Source of the DNA: Calcarisporiella thermophila CBS 279.70
Taxonomy: Eukaryota; Calcarisporiellomycota
Assembly: GCF_041956535.1 (NCBI RefSeq)
Contig: NW_027192204.1
Span: forward strand, 193,696 to 257,695
Direction: 5' to 3'
Length of the DNA stretch: 64,000 bases
Shown piece by piece: positions 12,140-22,546 of the stretch (the stretch's first letter is position 1; the number at the start of each line of letters is the position of its first letter). Below the pieces are notes generated by a model that saw only the letters and a list, made by a program, of their open reading frames with translations, was not told the origin of the DNA and did not search any database. The position numbers and the translations under genes are program-made.

Positions 12140-12140
12140 A
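12065..12140 (-). ncRNA. tRNA-like head of the SINE (isotype unclear)
   Basis: Seventy-six bases with a 7-bp acceptor stem, a perfect T arm (GTGGG and CCCAC around TTCGAAT) and a plausible D arm. The only strong anticodon-like hairpin presents GAG (Leu), but it leaves about nine extra bases between the D and anticodon stems and no variable loop, so a functional tRNA is unlikely. The sequence CCA directly follows the discriminator A, as in a mature tRNA. Confidence 0.6.
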
Positions 12141-12155
12141 GGATCCAAACTAGAT
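12140..12155. repeat. SINE target-site duplication, copy 2
   Basis: AGGATCCAAACTAGAT, identical to 11788-11803. It overlaps a tandem of GATCCAAACTAG units that continues to 12165. Confidence 0.8.
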
Positions 12156-12165
12156 CCAAACTAGG
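12153..12165. repeat. Target-site duplication, outer retrocopy, upstream copy
   Basis: GATCCAAACTAGG, matching 11607-11619 with one mismatch. It brackets the knottin retrocopy together with the nested SINE. Confidence 0.55.
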
Positions 12166-13343
12166 TCGGTAATTTGAAACTCAGCAAAGGTTTATGATTT
12201 GTCTCAATTCGAACAAAACAAAAATTTTACTATATCTCAACGGTTAAGTCTAGTGGACTTGAGGATGCATGAGATCAAACCATACCATAGTCCGATTACC
12301 AGGCGGGAGACTTTATACACTTCAGTGCTCATACCGCATAAATGGCTCGCGACTTAGAGCAAACCCAGGACAGAATCTAATGATGAGAGTCGATTTCTCC
12401 AAGACTTCATTTCTTCGCGCTCTGTCCACACTTTATACGAACGAAGTTTTGTCCCGGACGACCGATCCATTTTTATGCCAGCCCCTCTAAGAGAGACCTC
12501 GAAGGCGCACTTGGATGAGGTCGTTAGAGGGAAAGCTTGGTGCGTCTTCGGTTAGCTCCTGAGGGGAAGCAGTCTCGAGGTTTTCTCTAGGACAACCGAG
12601 TGAGAAGCCTTTTCTTGTGGAAATCGGATTGTACTTTGCGCCCAGGCAAGAGTTCCCTGGAGGCAAGATAATCCAATATTTATTCTACAGAGTAGTTAGC
12701 CTCTCGCAAGTCTCATCGGAATACGCCGACGATGTACTGACAAATATGCCCAACTTTAGTAAAAATGAAGTGTCTATCCTACCCGGTAATAGTAGTGCTG
12801 TCAACGAGGGAGCTAACTATACCGGGTATAGGTGGGCCTCATTTTCCAGTATGATTAGGATGAGCGTACATGGGAAACCACTCCAATCGAAACTGGGAAC
12901 CAAGCCCCACCCAGCCAACCTCCAATCCAGCCCTGTTGACCAGGGGTTGCCCAGAAACTTTGCCACCAAGAAAAATGCATTTTGTTATGGGCGTCCACCG
13001 TGTTTGGTGGGGTGTGGATCCACACGGAAGAGTCTGGGATGGCGCGAGGTCTCCGGATGCTGCCGGCCATCTTACACAAACTCGGGAGGGGGGGGGGGAG
13101 GCGAAACCTTGTGTGCATAGGTCGCATTTAATATAGAGATAAATAGCGAAGGAGATATGAGGGAAAATTACACTAATTAATCACACAAAATAATAAAAAT
13201 AAAAGGGGTCCTTATGCAAGGAGAGGAATAAAAGGCTTCTAAGCAGAAGAGGGGAAACATAAGAAGAAAGTGAAAGTCCTTTTAAATAGTATCGATAAAT
13301 TAAGAAAAAAAAAGTTTGGTGTATAGAGCAAGAAACAAAAAAG
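12166..13343. other. Intergenic, no supported gene; possible decayed tRNA-like segment near 12235-12320
   Basis: Open frames at 12269-12490 and 12617-13120 (plus strand) have no domain I can defend. A plus-strand stretch at about 12235-12320 has tRNA-like box fragments. An 11-base G run lies at about 13088-13098. Composition rises in GC towards the right. Confidence 0.5.
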
Positions 13344-15441
13344 TTACAAAAGCATTCCTGCAATGGCTGCCGAGAAACAGGTAGCCAACCCACCCGTAAG
13401 CATGGCGGATAATGCCAACTTGGCAAGCTCGCTCTTACGGCTGGGGGCAATCGTGCTAAGGGTTCCGATTTGAATGCCGATACTGGCGAAGTTAGCGAAC
13501 CCGCAGAGGGCGTAGGTTGCAATGATGCGAGAGCGGGGAGTAAGCGAGAGCAAGAAGGATTCCTCCTGAAGATGTCGGTAGGCAACGAATTCGGAGGCGA
13601 TGAGTTTGGTAGCAAGAAGCTGGCCAATCTTGATGACATCCTGGGAGGGAATCCCCATGAACCATGCCACAGGCACAAACAAATAGCCCAGAATGAACTC
13701 GAGGGTGAGTTGGGGCACGGTGAGGAAGCGCCCGATCCAGCCCAGCAGGGCGTCGACCGCAAACAAGAGGGCAATGATGGCGATCAAGTTGACGGCAATC
13801 AGCCCAGCAATGGTAAGACCAATGGCGGCTCCGTTGGCTGCCGCATGGAGCACGTTGGAGTCCTTTTCCTTGTCGTCCTCGGGGATGATGACGCGACCCT
13901 TGGTGAGGGGTTCCCCGGTCTCAGGGTACCGCATCTTGGACAGGGCAAGCGAGCATGGGACGGACATGATACAGGCCGTGATGAGGACTTGAGGGTCGAC
14001 CCCCATGGAAATGTACCCGAACAACACCGAGCCTAGAGAGGGAAGAGAGGGGGGGGGGGGAGGAATGAGCGCACGCGCGCACCCCTGCGGGGAGGAAAGG
14101 CACTTACCGGAGATGGTGGAGAATCCAGAGGTCATGATCTGATGGAGCTCGGCCTGGGTCATGTATGGGACAAACGGCCGCACGAAGAGGGCCGACTCGC
14201 CCTGGCCGATGAAGGGGGAGGCGGCGGCCACCACCGACTCCGCGCCCGAGGTGTTCATCAGGAACATGGTGAACACGGCGAACTTCTTGATCACCCATTG
14301 CATCACGCCCAGATAGTACAGGATCTGGACCGTGGCGCAGAAGAAGATGACCGCGGGCAGCACAATCACCGCGAAGATGGGGGTGTTGGCGACCTGGTCA
14401 CCGAAGACGAAGATCGTGCCCTGCTTGGAGAAGCCAAGGTATTTTGCGGCGAACTGGGAGATCCAAGTGAAGATATCGAAGCCGACCTTGGTCTTGAGCA
14501 CGAAGATGCCGAGCAAAAATTGGATCAGGATACCCATGATGACGGTGCGCCACTGGATAGCCTTACGGTTCTGTCAAAGCAAAGGAGGGGGGGGGACGGC
14601 GGATAAGTGTAAGGCCGACATATGGGGCAGATGTCCCCGGCTCCCCAGCATTCGGGGGAGAGGGCGGCAATTACCTTGGAGGACACGAACAAGATAGCGA
14701 GCGCAACCAGGATGCCCAAGAAGGAGATCAGGCGCTGTCCGCGGGTGGAGCCGAGCTGCTGGTCCTCGGGCGACACGAGCACCACGACCAAGATGAGGGC
14801 AAAGACGATGGCACCGCCCAGAGGCAAGCGGAATTTTGCCGGAATGAGCGAGACGGGTCGCGACACGCACACATTGAAGGCGCGGTAGAGGGGGCGGGTA
14901 ACATGGCGGTAGGAGACGTAGTAGAAGAGTAGCTTCAGGGAGATGAATGCCCAGAGCAGACCACAGACGAGGACTTCTGTGTCGTACCCTTGCTTGGCGG
15001 TGACGGTGCCGAGGGCAGCTCCGAAGATTCTAGCAAGGATAGGGGCAGAGTGAGAGGGGAGGGGGGAGGGGGCGTCATTAGGAGAGATTACCCAGTGATT
15101 AAGCAGAAGTACAGGATATGAAGCACCCAGCGGTAGCGCTGGAAAATGCTTGGATGTTTTGGCTCTTCGGCGTCCACGGATCCCGCGCTGGCCTTTTCTC
15201 CTGACGATTCGAGGGGCGCCTTGGGGGGTATATGTACGGCATTGGGGGATGGGGCGACGGAGTGTGTGGGGAGGATGGATGTGTTGTTGACGCTGGTCTC
15301 CTCGATGGGGGCCTGGCGCCCGCTGTTCCCCACTTCCATGTCGTCGATGGTGTGCTCTGATCCGGCCTGGGGCGTTCCTCCCTCCGTGCTTGAGGGATAT
15401 CGAGGGAGCTCGTCGTGTGTGGGGGGGGGATGTGAGGTCAT
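13344..15441 (-). CDS. Concentrative nucleoside transporter (CNT family)
   Basis: A multi-pass plasma-membrane symporter that imports nucleosides with protons or sodium. Exons are 15441-15092, 15029-14675, 14570-14108 and 14032-13344, joining to 618 residues. A hydrophilic N-terminus of about 100 residues, rich in Pro, Ser and Glu, precedes the membrane core. The C-terminal core has the CNT signature around GFANFASIGIQIGTLS, followed by the re-entrant and last helices. Earlier family segments include FVFGDQVANTP and the TSGFSTISGSVLFGY loop. Third codon positions are strongly G/C, unlike genes to the right of 30 kb. Several introns carry long C runs on the coding strand instead of T-rich tracts. 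Ion coupling and exact substrate range cannot be read from the sequence. Confidence 0.93.
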
Positions 15442-16512
15442 TGGAGGGGATGACGACGCTTATAGGGTGGGAGGCAGTAGCAGCAGGAAGGAAGCTGGAT
15501 GGGGAGGGCGGGATGGAGAGGGCGAGGGCGTGCAAAGGAGGAGGGAAGAAAGAGAAAAGTAGGTTCGGGTTGAGCGGTTGCCTGCTAACAAATAAATAAG
15601 TAAATAGAGGAAACAAATAAATAAAAAACAAAGTTTTCAGAAACTCTAATGAAGCTGAGAATGCTTTCAAGCAGCAAAGCAATCGAGGCCGGCTGCTCTC
15701 GGAATGCACAGCTCCACACCTAATGCCAAACAAAAACCGCGAATGTGTCGGTTGGATGGGCAGTGCCATATCCAGCATTCAGACGAGAATTCCACGGGTG
15801 TTTGTGGTGAAAGCATGGAAATCGAGGCCGGCCATTTGACTGACAGCCCAATCCAACCACCGCCAGCGGAACCACTCACTCAAACCTGTGTAACGTCATT
15901 CCTACGGCCCACCCAAACCCAGAAACTTAAACTCAGAAGATCCCTCCTGCCTTCCCAGTCACCGACTCCCCCTCCCATGCCTCCGGGCCTAGAAGGCCTC
16001 GTGGGCCTCGCCCAGGCCGGGCCCGGTGACTGCTGCCCCCCCCCCCCTCCTCCCGGCAAGCGCCGGCCCTAGGCGCATGCGGGCGATTGCAGTGCGGCCG
16101 GGGCGAGGTGCGCAGCCATGGCGGCGCCCGCGCACAGAGGACGAGCCACTCGCCCCTCGCTAACCTAATTCTCCCACGCTCGCCACGGCTCCCCCCAAGC
16201 GAATTTTCCCGACAAAGGTCCCCCTCTATCCTCTTTTAGAGCCGTGCTCGTTCTCCCCTCTCTAAGCGTAGCGCTTAGCTCAGCCCTGACTTTTCTCGGC
16301 GAACCGCCAGCCCTTGCGCAGCCTCCCCCGCTCCGAATCCCTAGTGGATCACATGCTCTGAGGGGAAAGAGGCGCCTCTCCGCTCCATAAAAAAAAGGGC
16401 AAAGCTAATTGCCATGGCCCCTCATTGTGTGTATATTTTTTTCCGCACATGGATTGCCACCCTGGGCGAAAGCTTCGGCAAACATTAGGCTTTATTTGTG
16501 CCGGCTGCGGGC
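15442..16512. other. GC-rich intergenic region between two minus-strand genes
   Basis: This region should hold the CNT promoter on its left and the SSADH 3' UTR on its right. It contains C/G-runs (for example near 16037-16048) and no supported gene. A Pro-rich plus-strand frame at 15704-16072 has no domain. Confidence 0.5.
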
Positions 16513-18589
16513 TCACAGCCCCATACAGATATACTTGGTGTGGAGATATTCCGCGATCCCGTACTTCGATCCTGTTCAAGCAGCGAGCATGCAGCGTTAG
16601 CGGCCCAGCTCTGCGGGGTGGCACAAGGCAATCCTTACCTTCTCGGCCGAAGCCGGACTCCTTGACCTAAAATATTCATGCAACATTAGCCATGACATCG
16701 CCAGAGCACAGGCTGCGGCCCGAAACTTACCCCTCCGAACGGCGCATAAACGCTGCTCACCAGCCCCGTGTTCACCCCCACCATCCCGACCTGCAGTCGC
16801 TCCGCGACCCGCCACGCGCGCCCCAAATCCCGCGTGTAGAAGTAGCCCGCCAGGCCCACCGACGAGTCGTTGGCCAGCGACACCACCTCCTCCTCCTTCT
16901 CGAACCGGTAGAGCCCCGCCACCGGCCCAAACGTCTCCTCGCGCGTCACCGCCATCTCGCCCCGCATCCCACTCAGCACCGTCGGCTCGAAAAAGTTGGT
17001 GTCGCCAATGCGGCCCCCGCCCACAAGGACCTCGGCCCCGTGCTTGACCGCATCCTCCACATGCCGCTGGACCTTCTCGACCGCCGCGCGGTGGATGAGC
17101 GGCCCATGCGTGGCCCGCTCGTCGAACCCGTCCCCGGGGATGAACTGCGAGACGCGCTCCGCCAGCCGGGAGGCAAAGTCGGCATAGATCCCGGACTGGA
17201 CGTAGATGCGGTTGGCACACACGCAGGTCTGCCCGCTGCCGCGGAACTTGCTCGCGATCGCGCCATCCACCGCCGCATCCAGGTCGGCGTCGTCAAAGAC
17301 GATGAAGGGCGCATTCCCCCCAAGCTCCATGGAGAGCTTCTTTAGGGTGTCCGCGGATTGACGCATGAGAATCTTCCCAACGCGAGTCTACGTCATGCGA
17401 GGCGGAGGTTAGCGGGGCCGCGCGCGGGCAATCTTCACTCATACTTACCGAGCCAGTGAAGGAGATCTTCTTCACTACGGGGCTGGCGGCCAACGCTTCG
17501 CCAAACTCCTGCACGTGCTTGTGCGTGGTAACCACGTTGAACACCCCGGGGGGAATGCCTGCGCGAGCGGCTAACTCAGCCATAGCAAGCGCGGAGAAGG
17601 GGGTTTCGGCCGCAGGCTTGACAACGACAGGGCATCCTAGACCAAAACGCTCCAGCATCAGGTGGAAGACATGGCGCCCCTATTGCTGGGGCGGGGGTGT
17701 ATTGTTACCTGCGGCTAAAGCGGCTCCCACCTTTCGGGTTATCATGGCGTTGGGGAAGTTCCATGGCGTAATGACCCCTACCACGCCGACTGGCTGCTTG
17801 ACCACCACAAATCGCTGCGATTTGTTCGGCGACGGAATCACGTCCCCGTAGGTGCGAACCGCCTCCTCTGCAAACCACTCAATAAAGCTCGCCCCATATC
17901 CAATCTCTCCTTTTGCCTCCCTCAAAGGCTACAAAAGATCGAAATGATTGTGTTCATGTCGGCCCAAGCATAGCAAAAATGAAACAATGCAAACCTTTCC
18001 ATTCTCCCAAGTCAGAATAGTGGCCAAATCGTCGGCATTCTGCTGCATGAGATCGAACCATTGTTTCAACACGTCGTGCCGTCTTTTGGCGCTCTCTCCC
18101 GCCCAAGCTTCAAATGCACTGTCGGCAGCCGCAATGGCATTGCGAAGATCTTGAACCGTCATCTCGGGAACACGTCCAATTTCATCGCCCGTTGAAGGAT
18201 CTTCCATGCGAGAGGAGTCCATTAATTCTTTCCGAAACCTGCATATATCAAATAATATACTTGCCGGTGACCGCAAACGTTTCTCCGGATATGGCCTTGA
18301 CCCACTCATTATTAATAAATGCCACATTGTGTCGCATTAGAGCCGAATCTCTGAGCTGTTTAAGAATTATGGAGGGATCGACAATGTCAGACATGGTCCG
18401 AGATTTTGCTTGATATATATCGCGTTTCCCTGGCTACTCTACCTTTGGAGGACGCATACCTGCACTCGTAGCACCACTTGAGAAGCTCCTCTCACCAGAG
18501 GCGATTCGAGAGGCAGTTGACATGGTAATAGTACGGCGCGAAATATCACGTAAACTACTTAACGAGAGCGCGTTGAGTCGAGACAACAT
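16513..18589 (-). CDS. Succinate-semialdehyde dehydrogenase, mitochondrial
   Basis: Oxidises succinate semialdehyde to succinate with NAD(P)+, the last step of the GABA shunt. Exons are 18589-18460, 18408-18265, 18200-17995, 17928-17709, 17636-17449, 17387-16731, a 28-base exon 16666-16639 and 16571-16513, joining to 543 residues. Residues 1-21 form an Arg/Ser/Leu-rich, acid-poor mitochondrial presequence. ALDH landmarks are [24 protein letters not shown], the catalytic ELGG (Glu317) and GQTC (Cys351), [14 protein letters not shown] and a C-terminal [14 protein letters not shown] typical of SSADH. The intron at 18201-18264 has a GC donor. In-frame ATGs downstream of the presequence could give a cytosolic form. 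SSADH rather than another aldehyde dehydrogenase is supported by the C-terminus and overall pattern, though substrate was not tested. Confidence 0.92.
18201..18264 (-). other. GC-AG intron in the SSADH gene
   Basis: The donor is G|GCAAGT and the acceptor GGAAG. Splicing gives a continuous V-T-D-P-S-T-G-D-E run that fits the aldehyde dehydrogenase family. Confidence 0.75.
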
Positions 18590-18777
18590 TATGCTCAAAG
18601 TTCAATAATGGTTCAAGAAAGAGAGATGTGGGGAAGGGGAAATACAAGCCACTTCGCCATGGACATTCTGCCGTTCGATAACTTTCCTAATCGAGTCAGA
18701 GTTGTTCGCCCAGATGTTCTTATTAAAAATGCCATACCCTATCCTTGTTTTCTCAATTTTGCCGCATCTTCTAAAGG

Positions 18778-20273
18778 ATGGATAAACATGAATGTTCGAG
18801 GAGCAGTTCATCTCAAAATGGCCCCGTCAGTGACACTCATTTCTCCTCGTCCAATCCTAATCTATCGCACAATGCATCGGCCAACCGCCCGAAACAGTTT
18901 TATCGTATGGGGTGGAAGCTCTACTTCAAAATGTATGGGCTCGACTGGGTGATCCTCATAATCACCGGGGCCCTCGGTATTGGTATTTTTCGACTCCGGG
19001 TCGTTCCAAAGCATCTCTTTCCCGTCTACCAGAAAGACGGTTTTGTAGCCGACTCTAGTATTGCCTATCCGACCGCCCCCGATTTGGTCCCGACATGGTT
19101 GAGCTCTTTGATTGCGGCGGTCTTTAGGTATTATATGATGGGCTCATTTCACCTCACATCTATCGCCAAGCTTATAATAAGCATGATGAACTAGTGTTAT
19201 AGTCTATGCCCTGGCACAGATATGGCTCAAATCGCTGGAGGATTTTCATGCAGCCTTCCTTGGAACGCTTTACGCTCTTGGTAGCTATTGACACGTGGCT
19301 GCGTTTGTTCCCTCGCATTAACACCAGTATTCATTTCTCTGTCATCTCTTTATACTCTCTTGCAGCTTCTTCCTCGCTCTTTCAGGTTATCTGCAAATGG
19401 CTGATCGGAGGTCTTCGGCCAAAGTTTCTAGAGATTTGTAAGCCCAATGTCAGCGGGGTACAGGGGGCAGGTTTCGGTAATATATTCTACGGTAAATTTT
19501 CCACATAAGCTTCATCTTCCTGTTGTCCGAAGAGGTGTGGATCACACTCATTCACCAAATACACTACCTAGATGTATCTGTATGTACCGGTGATCCTGAC
19601 TCGGTGAATGATGGCATATCGGTATGCTAGCGTGACTTGTATTAATGTCATAGGGGTTTCTAATCTTGGACCTTCAAAGTCATTTCCTAGCGGGCATTCC
19701 AATGCCGCATGGGCTGGTTTTCTTTTCCTCTTCTTCTACCTCAATGCGAAATTGAAGGTGTTGGGCTCAAATCGCCGCGTCCACTACTGGAAACTGATCG
19801 TGGTCTCTCTTCCACTTCTCGCTGCTTCTCTTATTAGTCTATCTCGTCTACTAGACTTTAGTCATCATTGGTATGACATTTTGACGGGAGCAATCATAGG
19901 CTCCTTCTTCGCTATATTGGCCTACAGGTAATCTTGCTACTAAAATCATGGTGACCGGCGGATTCGCATTTCAGACTTATATTTTTCACGTTTAGGATGC
20001 AATATGCTTCAATTTGGGTAACTATTTCAATACATCAAGTCAAATAGGAGCTTTCTTTTCATATCCCAATACTAGGATGCAAGGTTCAACCATATCCCGC
20101 TCCGTACCAACGAATCTGTCGACTATGACTATTTCGAATCCCTTTCCACCAGGCCGAACAACACAGTGAATGAAACCGAACTTGGAAATCACCTTGCGGA
20201 GCGCAAAAAGATCAACTTGGGCTACCCTCATCAGCTTGAGGGGAGATTCAGGAATTACTACGTTAGCGATTAA
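18778..20273 (+). CDS. Lipid phosphate phosphatase (PAP2 family, DPP1/LPP type)
   Basis: A multi-pass membrane enzyme that dephosphorylates phosphatidic acid, diacylglycerol pyrophosphate and related lipids. Exons are 18778-19127, 19195-19280, 19366-19476, an 18-base exon 19572-19589, 19654-19927, a 22-base exon 19996-20017 and 20076-20273, joining to 352 residues. All three PAP2 motifs are intact: KWLIGGLRP, SFPSGH and SRLLDFSHHWYD. Six hydrophobic segments surround them. The C-terminal tail after SIWDARFNHIPL is soluble. The gene is divergent from SSADH, with about 190 bp between start codons. The 18-base exon relies on an in-frame reading of VSVCTG just before the PSGH exon; a longer version using a later donor breaks the frame. 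Confidence 0.9.
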
Positions 20274-20507
20274 AAATCTATTTGGAATATTTCCTGTAAG
20301 CTGGTGCTTTCCTATTTAGGAAGTCTCTTTCAAAAACAGTAATTATATCGATTAACTCATTGCCAAGTCTTTTCAGATTTTTTCTTGTCCCTCTTCCTAT
20401 TGCCAGTTCATTCTCACTCCACCATTCCCACTTCACTTCTTTTCTCCTCGCTTCTTGGCTCCTAAATACAGATACATATACACACATAAATATATATAAG
20501 CGCAACC

Positions 20508-21932
20508 ATGGTCAAGATTAAAACTGATAATAAGAAAGAAATGGATGCCGAGGCTTTTATTCTAGGCGATGTCGTTCCTTCAGCCCCGCCGGCGAATCTG
20601 ATGAATCTCCAACAGCCTCCTTCCTATGAGGAGGCTACTCAAGGGAGGGCCCCTGAATGGTTCGCGCCATCTAAGTAAGTCCTATGATGCATTCTTGAAT
20701 GTTAGTTTAAAGGTTAATGGTGCTCTGTACTTTCAGTGAAAAGGCATTACCATCGACCTCCGCGAATTCACTATATGAAGTCAAAAAGCACTCACCCACC
20801 GACATTGAGATCAATTCACGGAATTTTCGAAACATTAGCATAGTTGCAAATAAATTTTGGGTAAATAAACTATTAGAGACCAGTGTTCTTCGACCCTAAT
20901 ACATCAATGGTTCTATCCTTGTAAGGCGAAGGTTCATATGCGTCCCTCGCCGTCGTCTACCGATCCCTATCTACGTGTCACTGCTCAGGCTAAAAGTTCG
21001 ATCAATCTCGCTCGTATTTATTTGGATATAGAAACGAGCTCAAATGATATTTGTGTTAAATTACGAGGAGAATACACTCTTTGCGGCGTATCCCTGGATA
21101 TAGTAATCCCTCAAGGGATATTTGTGCCTGCGGAATTCTCAGTTTCAACAAACATGGCAGAGATTACAATGGAAGATATGCAGAATACTCTCATGAAGCG
21201 GATCGAACTAACCACAAAACATGCTCCTATCCACTGCAAGGTAAAGGGTGGATTTACACTGCTGGCCTACATAGCCAAATCTGACCTGGCCTCCTCAATA
21301 GCGTCTTCGTGCGGATGAAATTTCGTTAAAAACCTCCAATGCTAGCATCGAGGGAGACTATGAGGCAACGCAGTATCTTCGTGCCCGCACCTCCAATGCT
21401 AAGATCCGGGGTAGATATATCTCCAAATCGGACGCAGTGCATCTTGAAACGAGCAACGCCAGTTTGAAGGCGACCGTTGCGGGCAAAAATGTAGAACTTA
21501 AGACCAGCAACGCCGAGCTGGATGTGGCTGCCCAAGTAAATTCACGGTTCGAGGCAAAAACATGCAATGCTTCTTTGAAGGCCCTCGTCTCTGTTCCGGA
21601 GAATCAGTATGTGAATCTGAAAGTGCAGACGAGTTGCGCTGCTGCCCATGTCGATGTGGTAGGGTCATTTCTTATGGAAGCATTTTCTCCTTGCAATGTT
21701 CACTCTTCATTTCTCTTTATCATAGTCCCGTGAGTTCTTGGGGAAATTCAAGGTGAAGACCTCGAATGGAGAGGTGTTCATCCATGACCTTAGTAGAGTC
21801 ACGAATCCTCCCGAGATAATGTTCGATACCAAGACCTCCACCAAGGTTGAAGGCACTAGAGGAGGCCTCGAACACGCATCATCATTGGAAGTGAAGACTA
21901 ATTGCGCAAACGCTACAGTTAACTTTGTTTGA
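20508..21932 (+). CDS. Adhesin-like beta-repeat protein (DUF4097-type) with PY motif
   Basis: Exons are 20508-20674, 20737-20860, 20926-21240, 21302-21658 and 21726-21932, joining to 389 residues. The C-terminal half is a run of 18-20-residue repeats centred on (K/R/E)-T-S-N-A or -G (Asn at about residues 215, 234, 254, 272, 291 and 335), each flanked by alternating hydrophobics. That is the pattern of a right-handed beta-solenoid, as in the DUF4097 putative adhesin family. No signal peptide or membrane segment is visible, so despite the family name it is probably intracellular. Near the N-terminus PPSYEEA (residues 37-43) is a PY motif of the kind bound by WW domains of Rsp5/Nedd4 ubiquitin ligases. 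Function is unknown. Confidence 0.78.
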
Positions 21933-22546
21933 TCCTATTAATCACCAGCCTACACGTTTTCTTTCTCTTCGATTGTAATAGTAGAGTTATCGTTAGTCTT
22001 TTACAGGATGTAAATGTATTTGGTTTTAGTTTTTATTAATATGGGAGCGATGATATGGCCCACTGCCTTATTATTGTCCATGGTTATGAAAGTTCTCTGT
22101 TCCATTTGATCATTTTAGCTGCAACGAATGAAGTCTCTAGTCGAAGTGATTCAAAATTTCAATGCCGAAAAATGTTGGGTCAAATATTTGGACTCGGTTT
22201 AAATAGTGGCCAATACAAATTCCCACCATTAAACATATCGTGCAGTCCTATGCATCCAGGAGCCCCTATCTTGCCCCATTTAGCTCACTCTAGAACTTGC
22301 GTATGCTGATTTCTTTTACTTCGCATACTGAGCTCCTTTACAGTGCTCAACAATGTGACTTGAGTGACCTCGAATGCTTTGTATGACGGCGTTGTAACCT
22401 GGTACTAATCTTAGACCATCAATTTTGGGGCAAGTTATCTCAGTGGCTTGGCCGCCTATAACTTCGAGCCGTAGGTTTGTTTTGATATCTAAGACGCGGA
22501 AAATCAATCCAATTCTTTTCATTACCCTGAGAATTGTTAAAACATA
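21933..22546. other. Intergenic, no supported gene
   Basis: Contains the 3' UTR of the upstream repeat protein and the PDH promoter. Open frames at 22055-22309 and 22316-22522 show no recognisable domain. Confidence 0.5.

Noticed and set aside
12065-12140. Functional tRNA gene
   Set aside because: The anticodon arm is not canonical, extra bases separate the D and anticodon stems, and the tRNA-like part begins exactly at a target-site duplication, which points to a SINE head.
12617-13120. Open frame containing YADD, a motif of reverse transcriptases
   Set aside because: None of the other reverse-transcriptase motifs surround it in order, so the match is probably chance. A profile search for RVT_1 would settle it.
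14142-14606. Long plus-strand frames opposite the transporter exons
   Set aside because: Shadow frames caused by G/C-biased third positions in the real minus-strand gene.
16692-17345. 217-codon plus-strand frame opposite SSADH
   Set aside because: Antisense shadow of the largest SSADH exon, which carries the catalytic motifs on the minus strand.
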